Shown: positions 1 to 10,552, counted from the first letter of the stretch. The stretch is DNA of 64,000 bases from Paenibacillus timonensis (GCF_022427145.1 NZ_JAKSXN010000022.1:1-64000); one strand, 5' to 3'. Numbers and translations are program-made. Notes: generated from the letters alone by a model not told the origin.

Positions 1-5
1 GCATT

Positions 6-42
6 AAAAAAGAGCCAGAATTGATTCATTCTGTCTCTTTTC
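6..42 (-). terminator. Rho-independent terminator after pnp
   Basis: Read on the minus strand, an AGAG-CAGAAT arm pairs with ATTCTG-CTCT around a six-base loop and is followed by a run of six T. It lies about 35 bases after the pnp stop codon and ends the rpsO-pnp transcript. Confidence 0.85.
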
Positions 43-76
43 CCGCAAGGTTCGCCTGCGTCGTCAAATGCGTTAT

Positions 77-2185
77 TTAATTGGAAGGGGATTTTTCCGT
101 TTCTGCGGTAAGTACCGCTTTGCGGGAAAGATTAATCCGTCCTTGGTTGTCGATCTCGGTCACTTTGACGGTCACCGTATCGCCGATCGCCACGACGTCT
201 TCCACTTTGGCTACGCGTTCCGTCGACAGTTGGGAAATATGCACCAAACCGTCCTTACCCGGCAAAATCTCGACGAAAGCGCCGAATTTCTCGATCCGCT
301 TAACGGTACCGACATAAATTTCGCCGACCACGACTTCCTTGACGATTCCTTCGATGATCGAACGCGCTTTGTTGTTCATCTCTTCGCTGGTGGAAGCAAT
401 GTACACGCGGCCATCTTGTTCGATATCGATCTTCACGCCGGTTTCCTCGATGATCTTGTTGATGATCTTGCCGCCGGCCCCGATGACATCGCGGATCTTG
501 TCCGGATTGATTTGCATGATGACGATCTTCGGCGCGTAAGGGGACAAATGCTCCTTCGGCTTTTGGATACGCTCCATCATTTTAGACAGGATAAACATCC
601 GTCCTTCTCTCGCTTGCTTCAATGCATCGGTCAGGATCTGCCGGTCGATGCCGTCGATCTTGATATCCATTTGAATGGCTGTCACGCCTTCCGAGGTACC
701 CGCCACTTTGAAGTCCATGTCGCCGAGATGATCCTCCATCCCTTGGATGTCGGTCAGAATCGAGACATGCTCGCCGTCTTTGATCAAGCCCATCGCTACC
801 CCGGCAACCGGTGCTTTGATCGGAACGCCGGCATCCATCATGGCCAGCGTGCTTGCGCAAATGCTCGCTTGAGAGGTGGAACCGTTCGACTCCAATACTT
901 CCGATACGAGACGAATCGTATAAGGGAATTCGGATTCCGGCGGAATGACCTTAGACAACGCGCGTTCGCCCAAAGCGCCGTGACCGATCTCGCGGCGGCC
1001 CGGAGCGCGCAGCGGACGAGCTTCGCCCACGCTGAACGGCGGGAAGTTGTAATGGTGCATGAAGCGTTTCGACTCTTCCAGGTCGATCCCGTCAAGGATT
1101 TGAACATCGCCCAGCGCCCCCAGCGTACATACGCTAAGCGCCTGCGTTTGTCCGCGCGTAAACAGACCGGAGCCGTGCGTACGCGGCAGCAGGTTGATAT
1201 CGCATTCGATCGGACGAATTTCATCCAGTTTGCGGCCGTCAGGGCGCACTTTGTCATGGGTGATCAACCGGCGCACTTCTTCCTTGACGATGTCATGCAA
1301 AACTTCCTTCACATCGGCAAGCAGCTCCGGCGATTCTATGTATTTCTCTTCGAAGTGAGCCACCGTTTCGTCGTTGATGGCATCAATCGCATCCTGACGT
1401 GCATGTTTCTCCGCGATTTTCACGGCTTCAACCAAGCGATCCTGGGCAAAAGCGCGAACTTCCCGGTTCACATCCTCATTTACCGCATGCAGCTTCACTT
1501 GCATTTTCTCTTTGCCGGCGACTTTAACGAGCTCTTCGATGACGGCTACGATGTTTTTGATCTCGTCATGACCGAACATGATCGCTTCGAGCATGACCTC
1601 TTCCGGCACTTCGTTCGCTTCCGCTTCCACCATCATGATGGCGTCTTTGGTACCGGCTACGACCACGTAAATGTCGCTGGCTTCTTGCTCAGCCACGTTC
1701 GGGTTAATCACGAATTGTCCGTTAACCCGCCCTACAGCGACGCCGCCGATCGGCCCGTTAAACGGAACGTCGGAAATGCTAAGCGCCGCGGAAGTCCCGA
1801 TCATCGCCGCAATTTCCGGCTCGCAGTCCTGATCCACGCTCATGACCAAATTCACGATCTGCACGTCGTTACGGAAACCTTCCGGGAACAGCGGGCGAAT
1901 CGGTCGGTCGGTCAACCGGCTGGCCAGAATCGCTTTTTCGCTCGGACGTCCTTCCCGTTTAATGAAGCCGCCGGGAATTTTGCCGACTGCATACAATTTC
2001 TCTTCATAATTGACGGTCAACGGAAAAAAGTCCAAATCCTTGGGTTCCGAAGAAGCCGTCACCGTACATAACACCGCCGTATCGCCATAGCGGACCATGA
2101 CGGCCGCATTGGCTTGCTTGGCCAATCGGCCGGTTTCCAGGATGAGAGGTCTTCCCCCCAAATCCATTTTCACTTGATTCTGCAT
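77..2185 (-). CDS. pnp: polyribonucleotide nucleotidyltransferase (PNPase)
   Basis: PNPase degrades RNA 3' to 5' by phosphorolysis and acts in mRNA turnover. The 702-residue product has two RNase PH domains separated by an alpha-helical domain, then a KH domain with the [11 protein letters not shown] motif near residue 560 and a C-terminal S1 domain ([15 protein letters not shown]). The length matches the family (B. subtilis about 705). I place the start at the ATG of [11 protein letters not shown] because AAGGAGGG lies seven bases upstream; a reading frame extends 23 codons further but has no ribosome site. rpsO precedes it, as in B. subtilis, with hairpins between the two genes, so pnp is probably expressed partly by read-through from the rpsO promoter. 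A long open frame on the opposite strand is a composition artefact. Confidence 0.97.
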   Translation of the reverse strand: MQNQVKMDLGGRPLILETGRLAKQANAAVMVRYGDTAVLCTVTASSEPKDLDFFPLTVNYEEKLYAVGKIPGGFIKREGRPSEKAILASRLTDRPIRPLFPEGFRNDVQIVNLVMSVDQDCEPEIAAMIGTSAALSISDVPFNGPIGGVAVGRVNGQFVINPNVAEQEASDIYVVVAGTKDAIMMVEAEANEVPEEVMLEAIMFGHDEIKNIVAVIEELVKVAGKEKMQVKLHAVNEDVNREVRAFAQDRLVEAVKIAEKHARQDAIDAINDETVAHFEEKYIESPELLADVKEVLHDIVKEEVRRLITHDKVRPDGRKLDEIRPIECDINLLPRTHGSGLFTRGQTQALSVCTLGALGDVQILDGIDLEESKRFMHHYNFPPFSVGEARPLRAPGRREIGHGALGERALSKVIPPESEFPYTIRLVSEVLESNGSTSQASICASTLAMMDAGVPIKAPVAGVAMGLIKDGEHVSILTDIQGMEDHLGDMDFKVAGTSEGVTAIQMDIKIDGIDRQILTDALKQAREGRMFILSKMMERIQKPKEHLSPYAPKIVIMQINPDKIRDVIGAGGKIINKIIEETGVKIDIEQDGRVYIASTSEEMNNKARSIIEGIVKEVVVGEIYVGTVKRIEKFGAFVEILPGKDGLVHISQLSTERVAKVEDVVAIGDTVTVKVTEIDNQGRINLSRKAVLTAETEKSPSN

Positions 2186-2297
2186 GAAATCCCTCCTTAT
2201 CACCATTACAAGTTCGGTACTGAGTTCATTATTTCCTGCTTTTCGGCAATTCATAATGATGAACGGCTTTCCGGCAGCAGAACAATCTCCTCATAAC

Positions 2298-2319
2298 AAA
2301 AGCTCCTGACGGAGCTTTT
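2298..2319 (-). terminator. hairpin in the rpsO-pnp gap
   Basis: A perfect nine-base-pair stem (AAAAGCTCC / GGAGCTTTT) with a four-base loop is followed on the minus strand by TTTTG. It lies about 110 bases upstream of the pnp start. It could be a second weak terminator or the type of 5' leader stem that RNase III and PNPase act on in pnp autoregulation in other bacteria; the latter is inference. Confidence 0.55.
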
Positions 2320-2351
2320 CGTGGAAGCTTATCGCAACAAGCCCTAATTTG

Positions 2352-2416
2352 TAAAAAGCAACCCGGCCGCACACCGCACGCTTTGCCAGCGTCCGCCATG
2401 CAACTAGGCTGCTTTT
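2352..2416 (-). terminator. terminator-like stem-loop after rpsO
   Basis: On the minus strand, AAAAGCA pairs with TGCTTTT across a branched interior that contains a smaller ACGCT/AGCGT stem, and the 3' arm runs into five T. It begins about 16 bases after the rpsO stop. Probably terminates most rpsO transcription. Confidence 0.65.
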
Positions 2417-2431
2417 ATCAAACATGTCCAA

Positions 2432-2701
2432 TTAACGACGCAATCCAAGTTTCTCGATCAAAGCGGAGTAACGTTTTACGTCTTTGTTCTTCAGGTAAGC
2501 CAACAGCTTACGACGTTGACCAACCATCTTCAGAAGACCGCGACGGGAATGATGGTCCTTCTTGTGCGTGCGCAAGTGGTCCGTCAAATTCACGATGTTC
2601 TCCGTAAGGATAGCAATTTGCACCTCAGGGGATCCGGTATCGGACTCATGAGTTTTGTGCTCTTGGATCAATTGTTGTTTACGTTCTTGAGTCAATGCCA
2701 T
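2432..2701 (-). CDS. rpsO: 30S ribosomal protein S15
   Basis: S15 is a primary 16S rRNA-binding protein of the small-subunit platform. The product is 89 residues, the usual length, starting [12 protein letters not shown] and containing the conserved helices with [19 protein letters not shown]. The chosen ATG is preceded by AAGGAGGTG at good spacing; a GTG three codons upstream overlaps that ribosome site and is unlikely. It has its own promoter and a leader of about 115 nt, and is followed by pnp. Confidence 0.98.
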   Translation of the reverse strand: MALTQERKQQLIQEHKTHESDTGSPEVQIAILTENIVNLTDHLRTHKKDHHSRRGLLKMVGQRRKLLAYLKNKDVKRYSALIEKLGLRR

Positions 2702-2818
2702 CCTGTTCACCTCCTTTATCTCAAATCGCCATTAGCCTCGTCGCCGGCGGTGAAACCGCGCAACCAAGCCAAGGTTCTTGCTGCCGTTTGGAAAAAACAT
2801 GTTCTTCCGCGTGACAAC
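2702..2818 (-). promoter_or_regulatory. rpsO 5' leader, candidate S15 autoregulatory RNA
   Basis: The region from just after the predicted -10 box to the rpsO start is about 115 nt, long for a ribosomal protein mRNA, and is GC-rich with complementary segments (for example GCGGTTTCACCGC). Firmicutes rpsO leaders are known to bind S15 and repress translation. That this leader does so is inference from position, since I did not fold it. Confidence 0.4.
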
Positions 2819-2825
2819 GTTACAT

Positions 2826-2854
2826 AGTATACCACAGCCGATGGGCAAAGTAAA
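2826..2854 (-). promoter_or_regulatory. sigma-A-type promoter of rpsO-pnp
   Basis: Minus-strand TTTACT (-35), a 17-base spacer and TATACT (-10). The -10 box has five of six consensus bases. It sits in the gap between ribF and rpsO, so rpsO-pnp has a promoter separate from the upstream ribF operon. Confidence 0.75.
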
Positions 2855-2871
2855 TGCCGAGTCCAGCTTGG

Positions 2872-3819
2872 TTAGCGGGTAGCGTTCAGTAAACGTTTGG
2901 CCGTGTCGGCATCCTGTCCGATTTGTGCGATCAGCTCATCAAGCGAGCCGAACTTGCGCTCTTCCCGGATATAATGAACCAACTCCACGGACAAGCTCTC
3001 GTCATAAATCTCGCCGGAAAACTCGAACAGATGGGCTTCCAGCCAAAAGACCTTGCCATCCTCATGAAAGGTCGGCTTAACTCCAACGTTCATCACGCCG
3101 GAGTAGGTCTTCCCTTCATGGGTAACCCGTACCGCGTATACCCCGCTGGCCGGCACGACATAATGCTCCGCAAGCTTGAGGTTAGCCGTTGGAAACCCGA
3201 GCTGGCGCCCGCGTTTTTCACCGTGCATGACCGTCCCCTTCAGCGCGTACGTCCGTCCGAGCCAGCGATTGGCCAGCTCGATTTGGCCTTCCTGGAGCGC
3301 TTTACGGATTCCCGAGCTGCTGACCTTCTCTCCGTCGATCAAGAACGGCGGCACCGTGTTCACGTCCAGAACGTTACCGCTCAATTCGCGCAGCATCCCC
3401 GCATCGCCTTCGCCCCGGTAGCCATAGCGGAAGTCAAATCCTACAACCGCGGTGTGCACCTTAAGCGGGACGAGGATACCCGATACGAAATTTTGCGGGC
3501 TCACTCGGGAGAAAGCATCGTTAAATTCGACGATATATACGTAATCCACGCCCATATCGCGCAGAATTCGCTCCTTCTCCTCCGGAGGCGTTAAATATCC
3601 GTCATAATCGCCCTTCTTCATGACTTCCTTTGGATGCGGGTGGAAGGTCATGACGGAGGCGGGAAGGCCCAGTTCCCCGGCCAACCGCACAGCGGAATCG
3701 ATCACGCTGGCGTGTCCCAGGTGAAGCCCGTCAAATTGGCCGATCGCCAGCACTTGGGGGCGAGCATTTTGTTCAATAAATGATTCGGTTAGTGGATAAG
3801 CTAATCTTATCGTTTCCAT
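2872..3819 (-). CDS. ribF: bifunctional riboflavin kinase / FAD synthetase
   Basis: RibF phosphorylates riboflavin to FMN and adenylates FMN to FAD. The N-terminal nucleotidyltransferase domain shows the GQFDGLHLGHASVI motif near residue 30, and the C-terminal kinase domain shows RGRQLGFPTANL near residue 200. At 315 residues it matches B. subtilis RibC (316). The start is the ATG of METIRLAYPL with AGGTG eight bases upstream; twelve extra in-frame codons upstream lack a ribosome site. It directly follows truB in the nusA-infB-truB transcription unit. Confidence 0.95.
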   Translation of the reverse strand: METIRLAYPLTESFIEQNARPQVLAIGQFDGLHLGHASVIDSAVRLAGELGLPASVMTFHPHPKEVMKKGDYDGYLTPPEEKERILRDMGVDYVYIVEFNDAFSRVSPQNFVSGILVPLKVHTAVVGFDFRYGYRGEGDAGMLRELSGNVLDVNTVPPFLIDGEKVSSSGIRKALQEGQIELANRWLGRTYALKGTVMHGEKRGRQLGFPTANLKLAEHYVVPASGVYAVRVTHEGKTYSGVMNVGVKPTFHEDGKVFWLEAHLFEFSGEIYDESLSVELVHYIREERKFGSLDELIAQIGQDADTAKRLLNATR

Positions 3820-3865
3820 GATCGTGTCACCTGCAATTTCCCTCGGAATACGCATTTCATGAGGC

Positions 3866-4783
3866 CTATTCGGGTAAAAACACTTTGACGGCCTTCACGG
3901 CCATCGTCTCCTCTTCCACCCGGAAGATGCCTAAAAATTGCTGTTCTGGACTGTAGAGCCGCAACGTTTCGCCGCGTTGAACGGCTGGAGATACCGCAGC
4001 AGGAGATAGCCGTTGCCCTTGCAAAGCGGCCTTAACTTTCTCGGCTGCGACGGTGTGGGCCGGCAAATGCTCCACGGCCCGATCAACCGGCAGCAGATAC
4101 GCCTGCAGCGATCCGCCTGCGGCATGACGAGCAACTTCGTCCAGCGTCAAACAGTGCGACTCCGTAATGCCGGCCGACATCGTCCGCTTCAGCTCGGTCA
4201 TCGCCGCAGGCACACCTAGAGCTCGTCCGATATCGACGCATAATGTACGAATATAAGTCCCTTTGGAGCATAACGCCCGAAAAGAGATACGAGGATGGGG
4301 TCCCTCCGGATGGAAGGCCAGCAGCTCCAGCTCATGAATCGTCACTTCCCGGGGTTTACGCTCCACGGTTTTCCCTTCTCGTGCCAGCTCATACAAGCGT
4401 TTGCCGTCTTGCTTTAACGCGGAATACATCGGCGGGATTTGCGAGATCGTCCCGACGAAGCGGGACAACACGCGCCCGGCTTCCTCTTCCGTGACTCGGA
4501 CCTCTTCCACCTGTTCGATGATCTCGCCCGTCATGTCCTCCGTATCGGTCGCGATTCCAAGCACTAGCGTCGCCTCGTATTCCTTCGGCAACTCCTGCAG
4601 ATATTCTACCATTCGCGTCGCGCGTCCCAAGCATAGGGGCAAGACGCCCGTGACCGCCGGGTCAAGCGTTCCCGTATGGCCGATCCGCTTCATTTTCAAG
4701 ATTCCGCGGCATTTGGCAACCACATCATGCGAAGTGAAACCGGCCGGCTTGTGGATCGGCAAAATGCCTTCGTATGAACTCAT
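3866..4783 (-). CDS. truB: tRNA pseudouridine(55) synthase
   Basis: TruB converts uridine 55 of the tRNA T-loop to pseudouridine. The 305-residue protein has the catalytic motif GHTGTLDPAVTGVLPL near residue 40, whose Asp is the nucleophile, followed by the family's GTYIRTL segment and a small C-terminal PUA-like region. Its ATG overlaps the nrnA stop codon by four bases (ATGA), indicating translational coupling. The order infB-rbfA-nrnA-truB-ribF is the usual one in Firmicutes. Confidence 0.96.
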   Translation of the reverse strand: MSSYEGILPIHKPAGFTSHDVVAKCRGILKMKRIGHTGTLDPAVTGVLPLCLGRATRMVEYLQELPKEYEATLVLGIATDTEDMTGEIIEQVEEVRVTEEEAGRVLSRFVGTISQIPPMYSALKQDGKRLYELAREGKTVERKPREVTIHELELLAFHPEGPHPRISFRALCSKGTYIRTLCVDIGRALGVPAAMTELKRTMSAGITESHCLTLDEVARHAAGGSLQAYLLPVDRAVEHLPAHTVAAEKVKAALQGQRLSPAAVSPAVQRGETLRLYSPEQQFLGIFRVEEETMAVKAVKVFLPE

Positions 4784-5760
4784 AGCTGCTGCCTCACTTG
4801 CTCCAGCACCCTCGGGATGATCGAGTTTAAGGTGCCTTCAATTCGAGCGCCCGCGGCCCGGACATGTCCGCCGCCGCCAAAGCTCTGGGCGACTCGGGCA
4901 ACATCCACTTTCCCGGCGGATCGCATACTCACCTTAACGGCTTGTTCGTTAATGACTTTAAACAACAGCCCCACTTCGACTCCTTGAATATTCCGCGGGT
5001 AGTTCACGATGCCTTCCATATCCTCGTGAACTGCACCTGTCGCTTTCAAATCTTCGTCCGTTACAGACACCCAGCCAATCTTCCCGTCTTCCGTAAGCTC
5101 GAGACCGTTTAAGGCCCGGGTCAGCAAGCGGAGCTGCGGCAACGTCATTTGCTCCAGCAGCAGCTCGGATAAGCCGGGACCGTCCACGCCGTACTCCAGC
5201 AATTTGGAGGCAGCCGCCATGACCTTCGGCGATGTGTTGGAGTACCGGAACCCGCCGGTATCCGTCAGTAGTCCCGTATAAAGTGCCGTAGCTACGGATT
5301 CGTCCAATTCGAGCCCCATATGGTTGATCAGATCGAATAAGATCTCGGCGGTGGCCGCCGCATGAGGCACAACGAGATTCACCGTCCCGTAGTGGTCGTT
5401 GGTCGGATGATGATCGATGTTCAGTAGCCGTGCTCCTTCGGCAAAACGTTCATGCGTGGTGCCTACCCGTTTAAAATCCGCACAATCCACGCAAATCACG
5501 TGATCAAACTGGCGGTCCAGCGGGGTGACCGACAAATCGAGAATTTCCTCTGCATGCCAAAGGTAACGCATCCGCTTCGGGATCGGACCTTCGTTGACCA
5601 TCACGAATTTTTTACCCAGACATGACAGAAGCCAGCCCACCGCAAGGGTGGAACTGACTGCGTCACCGTCCGGCTGAACATGCGACACGATAAGGAAATG
5701 ATCGTTCTGAGTCAAAAACTCCTTGCTCTGACTCAGCTCCCGTTCATAGGTCGTCTGCAT
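4780..5760 (-). CDS. nrnA: DHH/DHHA1 bifunctional oligoribonuclease / pAp phosphatase
   Basis: NrnA (YtqI type) degrades nanoRNAs of two to five nucleotides and dephosphorylates pAp. The 326-residue protein has the DHH-family metal motifs HVQPDGDAV (near residue 28), VDCADF and NIDHHPTNDHYG (near residue 140), and the DHHA1 signature SFGGGGHVRAAGA near the C terminus. Its place between rbfA and truB is conserved in many Firmicutes. AAGGAG precedes the ATG at normal spacing. A short recJ-like exonuclease is excluded by the size and domain pair. Confidence 0.92.
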   Translation of the reverse strand: MQTTYERELSQSKEFLTQNDHFLIVSHVQPDGDAVSSTLAVGWLLSCLGKKFVMVNEGPIPKRMRYLWHAEEILDLSVTPLDRQFDHVICVDCADFKRVGTTHERFAEGARLLNIDHHPTNDHYGTVNLVVPHAAATAEILFDLINHMGLELDESVATALYTGLLTDTGGFRYSNTSPKVMAAASKLLEYGVDGPGLSELLLEQMTLPQLRLLTRALNGLELTEDGKIGWVSVTDEDLKATGAVHEDMEGIVNYPRNIQGVEVGLLFKVINEQAVKVSMRSAGKVDVARVAQSFGGGGHVRAAGARIEGTLNSIIPRVLEQVRQQL

Positions 5761-5790
5761 AGCCGTCTCCTTCTAGATTCCATTTGATTA

Positions 5791-6144
5791 TCATTCTTCG
5801 TGCTCGTGCGTGATTTCGCCGAGAAGCTTTTCGATCCGGCTGCCGTAAGCGATGGATTCGTCGATTTTGAAAATCAACTCCGGCGTGTGGCGCAGCCGGA
5901 TTCGTTTCCCGATTTCGGTGCGCAGGAAGCCGGTTGCTTTCTCTAGCCCTTTTAAGGATTCGCTTTTTTTCTCCTCGTCGCCAAACACGCTGAGGTAAAC
6001 TTTGGCCTGCGACAAATCGCTTGTCACATCGACCCCGGTCACCGTGACAAAACCGATGCGCGGATCTTTCAGTTCGCTCTGGATGAGCACGCTAAGTTCT
6101 TTTTTAATCTGTTCGCCTACGCGGCCGGTACGATTTTTGGCCAT
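5791..6144 (-). CDS. rbfA: ribosome-binding factor A
   Basis: RbfA is a KH-fold factor that helps mature the 30S subunit 5' domain and is needed at low temperature. The product is 117 residues with the family segments [18 protein letters not shown] and [16 protein letters not shown] use the ATG of MAKNR because GGTGGG lies eight bases upstream; a GTG three codons earlier is possible but worse spaced. It follows infB by a few bases. Confidence 0.94.
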   Translation of the reverse strand: MAKNRTGRVGEQIKKELSVLIQSELKDPRIGFVTVTGVDVTSDLSQAKVYLSVFGDEEKKSESLKGLEKATGFLRTEIGKRIRLRHTPELIFKIDESIAYGSRIEKLLGEITHEHEE

Positions 6145-6158
6145 TCTAGACACCCACC

Positions 6159-8810
6159 TTACTTCGGTTCAACCGTTTCCATGATGAACGCCTCGATGAC
6201 GTCGCCTTCTTTAAGGTCATTATAATTGTCCAGGGTAATCCCGCACTCGTAACCTTGAGCGACTTCTTTGGCGTCGTCCTTGAAACGTTTCAGAGAATCG
6301 ATTTTGCCTTCGTATACGACGATCCCGTCGCGAATCAAGCGCATTTCCGCCGAACGGGTAATTTTGCCGGAAGTCACCATACAGCCTGCGATCGTTCCGA
6401 CCTTGCTGATCTTGAACGTATTGCGGACCTCGGCGTGACCGATGACGGTTTCCTTATAAACCGGATCAAGCATCCCTTTCATGGCCTGCTCAATCTCTTC
6501 GATCGCGTTGTAAATGACGCGGTGCAAGCGGATATCGACTTTCTCCTGCTCCGCCGTGGCTTTCGTTTGGTTGTCCGGACGAACGTTGAAACCGATCACG
6601 ATCGCGTTCGAAGCTGCCGCCAAGATAATATCGGATTCGGTAATGGCACCGGCCCCGCTGTGAATGATCTTAACGCGAACGCCTTCGACTTCGATCTTCT
6701 CGAGTGCGCCTTTGAGCGCTTCAACCGAACCCTGCACGTCGGCTTTGATGATCACGTTCAGATCTTTGATTTCGCCTTCCTTGATATGGCGGAACAGATC
6801 ATCCAGTGTGACGCGGGTATTCGAACCCAGATCGGATTGACGCTGCGTAATAGCCCGCTTATCAGCGATCGAACGAGCTTTACGTTCATCTTCGAATACC
6901 ATAAACGGATCACCGGCTTGCGGCACTTCGTTCAGACCGGTAATTTCCACCGGTGTCGAAGGTCCAGCTTCTTTCAGGCGGCGTCCGCGGTCGTTAACCA
7001 TCGCACGAACGCGGCCGAAGCAGTTGCCTGCAACGAAAGCGTCGCCGACCTTCAGCGTCCCGTGTTGAACCAACACGCGCGCTACCGGGCCGCGGGATTT
7101 ATCCAGTTCGGCTTCGATGACCGCGCCGCGAGCGCGTTTATCCGGGTTGGCTTTGTATTCGTTGACTTCCGCCACCAGCAGAATCATTTCAAGCAGGCCT
7201 TCCAACCCGATCTTTTGCTTCGCCGAAACATTGACGAAAATCGTGTCGCCGCCCCATTCTTCCGGTACAAGCTCATATTCTGTCAATTCTTGCTTCACTT
7301 TATCCGGGTTGGCATCCGGTTTGTCGATCTTGTTGACGGCCACGATGATAGGCAATCCCGCTGCCTTGGCATGGTTGACCGCTTCGACCGTTTGCGGCAT
7401 CACGCCGTCGTCGGCGGCAACCACGATGATCGTGATATCCGTCAACTGCGCACCGCGGGCACGCATTGCCGTAAACGCTTCGTGGCCCGGGGTATCCAGG
7501 AACGTAATCTTCTTGCCGTTGATTTCGACTTGGTACGCCCCGATGTGCTGCGTGATCCCGCCGGCCTCTCCGCCGGTCACGTTCGTGGAGCGGATAGCGT
7601 CAAGCAGCGTGGTTTTACCATGGTCGACGTGACCCATGATCGTAACGACCGGTGGACGTTCTTTCAAGTCCGCTTCTTCGTCGACCTCTTCGATCGTTTC
7701 AAAACGGTCTTCCTCGACCGGAATCTTCACTTCCACTTCGACGCCGAAGTCACCTGCAAGCAGCAGGATGGTATCGATATCGAGCTCTTGGTTGATCGTC
7801 GCCATGACGCCAAGCAAGATCAGCTTCTTGATGACCTCGGAAGCGTCCTTGTGCAGCAATTTGGCGGTTTCGCCAACCGTCATCGTGCCGCGGACGATAA
7901 TTTTCTTCGGCGTATTGTCGATCTTCTCGCGCTGAGGCTGTTGAGGACCGCCTTTGCCGCGTCCGCCCTTACCGCCGCGATTATTTCTAAAATTGGCGCC
8001 ATTTCGGTTATCCTCATAACCTCTTTGGTTTCTTCCGCCATTATTGTTGTTGTTCCCTCTTCTTTGGCCTTGCCCCTGGCCTTGACCTTGGCCTTTGCCG
8101 CCGCTAAAGCCGCCGCCGTTCCCACCGCCGCCATTATTGCCGTTGCTAGGCGTAAAACTGCGGTTTTGTTGCTGGGGCCCACGGTTACCCCCGCCGCCTT
8201 GACCTTGACCTTGTCCTTGGCGTTGGCCGCCGTCGTTACGCGGCTGACCGCCTTGACCTGGCCCCCGGTTGCCTTGCGGGTTCCGGTTTGCGCCGGACGG
8301 ATTTCCTCCGCCTTGACCTTGCGGACGAGAGTTTTGATGATTGCCGCCGTTCGGACGGCCCGATCTTTCTTGAACAGCCGTGCTGCCGCTCGCTACATTT
8401 GGGTTTGATTTTGGTTTATTATTCATGCTTACCTGCTTTTCCTGTTGATTTTGGTTTTTGACGGGTGCGTTTCCGCTGCCCTGAACATGGCGTCCTTGAT
8501 CTCCGCGATGACCGGAAGATTCTCCGGCTGAAGCTTTCGGTGTTTGGCTTCCTCCTGCGGAAGCCGGTGCCGGCGATTTGGCAGGAGAATCGTTACGTCC
8601 CGAGTTTTCTCGTTTCGCCGCCGCATTGCTCTTAATATCCTTGAAAAACTGCTCAACACGGGCGACGGTATCGTTCTCCATAACGCTCATGTGATTGTTG
8701 ACCGGGATATTAAGACGCTTAAGAATGGTAATAATTTCTTTGCTGCTCATGTTGAGCGATTTGGCGTATTCATACACCCTGAGCTTATCTTGTTTGTCTT
8801 GTTTACTCAA
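6159..8810 (-). CDS. infB: translation initiation factor IF-2
   Basis: IF-2 is the GTPase that places initiator tRNA on the ribosome. The 883-residue protein has a short N-terminal IF2-N helical domain, a low-complexity region rich in Gly, Gln, Asn and Arg (about residues 60-300), a second IF2-N domain, then the G domain with [18 protein letters not shown] and NKIDK, followed by beta-barrel and C2 domains. It is well over 100 residues longer than B. subtilis IF-2, entirely because of the low-complexity arm with repeated GQGQ and GGGN runs. Translation starts at a TTG preceded by GGAGGTGGAG and overlaps the ylxQ stop by eight bases. Confidence 0.97.
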   Translation of the reverse strand: MSKQDKQDKLRVYEYAKSLNMSSKEIITILKRLNIPVNNHMSVMENDTVARVEQFFKDIKSNAAAKRENSGRNDSPAKSPAPASAGGSQTPKASAGESSGHRGDQGRHVQGSGNAPVKNQNQQEKQVSMNNKPKSNPNVASGSTAVQERSGRPNGGNHQNSRPQGQGGGNPSGANRNPQGNRGPGQGGQPRNDGGQRQGQGQGQGGGGNRGPQQQNRSFTPSNGNNGGGGNGGGFSGGKGQGQGQGQGQRRGNNNNNGGRNQRGYEDNRNGANFRNNRGGKGGRGKGGPQQPQREKIDNTPKKIIVRGTMTVGETAKLLHKDASEVIKKLILLGVMATINQELDIDTILLLAGDFGVEVEVKIPVEEDRFETIEEVDEEADLKERPPVVTIMGHVDHGKTTLLDAIRSTNVTGGEAGGITQHIGAYQVEINGKKITFLDTPGHEAFTAMRARGAQLTDITIIVVAADDGVMPQTVEAVNHAKAAGLPIIVAVNKIDKPDANPDKVKQELTEYELVPEEWGGDTIFVNVSAKQKIGLEGLLEMILLVAEVNEYKANPDKRARGAVIEAELDKSRGPVARVLVQHGTLKVGDAFVAGNCFGRVRAMVNDRGRRLKEAGPSTPVEITGLNEVPQAGDPFMVFEDERKARSIADKRAITQRQSDLGSNTRVTLDDLFRHIKEGEIKDLNVIIKADVQGSVEALKGALEKIEVEGVRVKIIHSGAGAITESDIILAAASNAIVIGFNVRPDNQTKATAEQEKVDIRLHRVIYNAIEEIEQAMKGMLDPVYKETVIGHAEVRNTFKISKVGTIAGCMVTSGKITRSAEMRLIRDGIVVYEGKIDSLKRFKDDAKEVAQGYECGITLDNYNDLKEGDVIEAFIMETVEPK

Positions 8811-9132
8811 TATACTCCACCTCCGATGTTTTCAAGATCGCTTTGCGTATCATCTCGGTAAACCCCTGATCGGTGAGAGCCAGAACCACCCGTTCCGGTT
8901 TGCCTACGCTCCCTCCGAGCGTTTCCCGGTCGAATCCGATCATCAGCGGGATCTTGTAGCTCCCGCATTTATCGCGGAATTTCTTCTGCGTATTGGCTGA
9001 AGCGTCGCCCGCTACAATCACGAGCTTGGCTTCCCCCGACCGAATCGCCTTCAGGACGATTTCGTCCCCGGTCACCAGTTTACCGGCCCGCATCGCGAGG
9101 CCAAGTCCAGACAACGACTGGGCCTTATTCAT
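8803..9132 (-). CDS. ylxQ: L7Ae-family RNA-binding protein YlxQ
   Basis: YlxQ belongs to the L7Ae/L30e/S12e family of small kink-turn RNA-binding proteins; its cellular role is not settled. The 109-residue product shows the family core [21 protein letters not shown] followed by [17 protein letters not shown]. The start MNKAQSL has GAGG six bases upstream and overlaps the rnpM stop by eight bases; a Met two codons earlier is an alternative. It lies between rnpM and infB as in B. subtilis. Confidence 0.9.
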   Translation of the reverse strand: MNKAQSLSGLGLAMRAGKLVTGDEIVLKAIRSGEAKLVIVAGDASANTQKKFRDKCGSYKIPLMIGFDRETLGGSVGKPERVVLALTDQGFTEMIRKAILKTSEVEYIE

Positions 9133-9439
9133 CTTCATCCTCTTCCCGCGCCTGAGCGGCGAGGAACTCATCCTCCACGGCCAGGAAATCGCGAGCCAGC
9201 TGCTCATACACCTCGGACCCTACCGGCGCTTTCAGCGCACGGTCAAGGGCTCGTGATTTATGCGCAAGCTTGAAACAGGCCGTTTTGCCGCATAGATACG
9301 CTCCACGCCCTGATTTCTTGCCCGTCAGGTCGATGGACACCTCGCCCTCAGGCGAACGAACGATGCGGATCAACGTTTTCTTGGGCATCATTTCCTGGCA
9401 GGCTACGCATTTACGCAGCGGTACTTTTCTTTGCTTCAT
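9125..9439 (-). CDS. rnpM: RNase P modulator RnpM (YlxR family)
   Basis: This YlxR/DUF448 protein is 104 residues with the family motif RKCVACQEMMPKKTLIRIV at the N terminus and KSGRGAYLCGKTACF in the middle. B. subtilis YlxR has been described as RnpM, a protein binding RNase P RNA and modulating its activity. The ATG of MKQRKVPL has a GGGGGG ribosome site eight bases upstream. Located between nusA and ylxQ in the conserved order. Confidence 0.92.
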   Translation of the reverse strand: MKQRKVPLRKCVACQEMMPKKTLIRIVRSPEGEVSIDLTGKKSGRGAYLCGKTACFKLAHKSRALDRALKAPVGSEVYEQLARDFLAVEDEFLAAQAREEDEDE

Positions 9440-9454
9440 CCTTGCCACCCCCCG

Positions 9455-10552
9455 TTAGTCCACGGAGATGGAATCCTGAGGCATTTCGCCTTGATCGGTT
9501 TTTTCTCTGCCGAATTCCTCTTCCGCTTGGGTTTCGCTCTTAATGTCGATTTTCCAACCGGTCAATTTGGCGGCGAGGCGGGCGTTTTGTCCTTTAATGC
9601 CAATCGCCAGCGACAACTGGTAATCCGGCACGATCACGCGGGCCATCTTCTCCGCCTCGAACACCTGCACTTCGAGCACTTTGGACGGGCTCAACGCATT
9701 GGCCACGTACTCCTCCACGCTTTCCGAATAACGAACGATGTCGATCTTCTCTCCGCGCAGCTCGTTGACGATCGTTTGCACGCGCAAGCCTTTCGGGCCA
9801 ACGCAGGAGCCGACAGGATCGACTTCGCTATTGCGGGAGTAGACGGCAATTTTGGAACGGAAGCCGGCTTCGCGGGCCACGGAACGAATCTCCACCACAC
9901 CGTCGAAAATTTCCGGAACCTCCAGCTCGAACAAACGCTTCAGTAAGCCCGGATGCGTACGGGACAGCAAAATTTGCGGTCCTTTCGTCGTATTTTCCAC
10001 TTTGGTGATGTACGCTTTAATCCGGTCGCCGTGCTTGAACTTCTCGTTTGGCATCAATTCGTTCAGCGGCAAATGGGCTTCAATCTTGCCGAGATCGACG
10101 TAGATGTTGCGCAAGTCCTGGCGCTGCACGATCCCGGTCACGATGTCCTCTTCCTTCTCGACGAACGCATTATAAATGAGTCCGCGCTCCGCTTCGCGAA
10201 TGCGCTGCGTGACGACCTGCTTGGCGGTTTGCGCCGCGATCCGGCCGAAGTCGCGAGGGGTTACCTCGATTTCGGTAATGTCGTCAAGATGATAGTTGGG
10301 ATTGATCTCGCGTGCCGCAGGCAACGAAATTTCCGTCCGCGGATCGAGAACCTCCTCAACTACGAGCTTGCGGGCATACACTTTGATTGCGCCGGTATGG
10401 CGGTTCATATCCACACGCACGTTTTGCGCCGTATTAAAGTTGCGCTTGTAGCTGGAAATCAGCGCCGCTTCGATCGCTTCGAACAAGATATCCTTGCTGA
10501 TCCCTTTTTCCCTTTCCAATTCATTCAAGGCTTCGATAAAATCCATGCTCAT
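9455..10552 (-). CDS. nusA: transcription termination/antitermination factor NusA
   Basis: NusA binds RNA polymerase and nascent RNA and modulates pausing, termination and antitermination. The 365-residue protein has the N-terminal RNAP-binding domain ([20 protein letters not shown]), an S1 domain ([11 protein letters not shown]), and two KH domains with [17 protein letters not shown] and [17 protein letters not shown]. It lacks the C-terminal acidic repeats of E. coli NusA, as is normal for Firmicutes. Two ATG codons (MSM) are close together; the first is used here. The nusA-rimP gap of 250 bases carries a dispersed repeat. Confidence 0.97.
   Translation of the reverse strand: MSMDFIEALNELEREKGISKDILFEAIEAALISSYKRNFNTAQNVRVDMNRHTGAIKVYARKLVVEEVLDPRTEISLPAAREINPNYHLDDITEIEVTPRDFGRIAAQTAKQVVTQRIREAERGLIYNAFVEKEEDIVTGIVQRQDLRNIYVDLGKIEAHLPLNELMPNEKFKHGDRIKAYITKVENTTKGPQILLSRTHPGLLKRLFELEVPEIFDGVVEIRSVAREAGFRSKIAVYSRNSEVDPVGSCVGPKGLRVQTIVNELRGEKIDIVRYSESVEEYVANALSPSKVLEVQVFEAEKMARVIVPDYQLSLAIGIKGQNARLAAKLTGWKIDIKSETQAEEEFGREKTDQGEMPQDSISVD

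Noticed and set aside
68-2071. 667-codon plus-strand open frame opposite pnp
   Set aside because: Antisense shadow of pnp caused by codon usage; product is rich in His, Arg and Phe, has no ribosome site and resembles no family. Similar frames opposite infB (6255-8408), polC (11599-12624), proS (16018-17052) and fliI (53425-54705) were rejected for the same reason.
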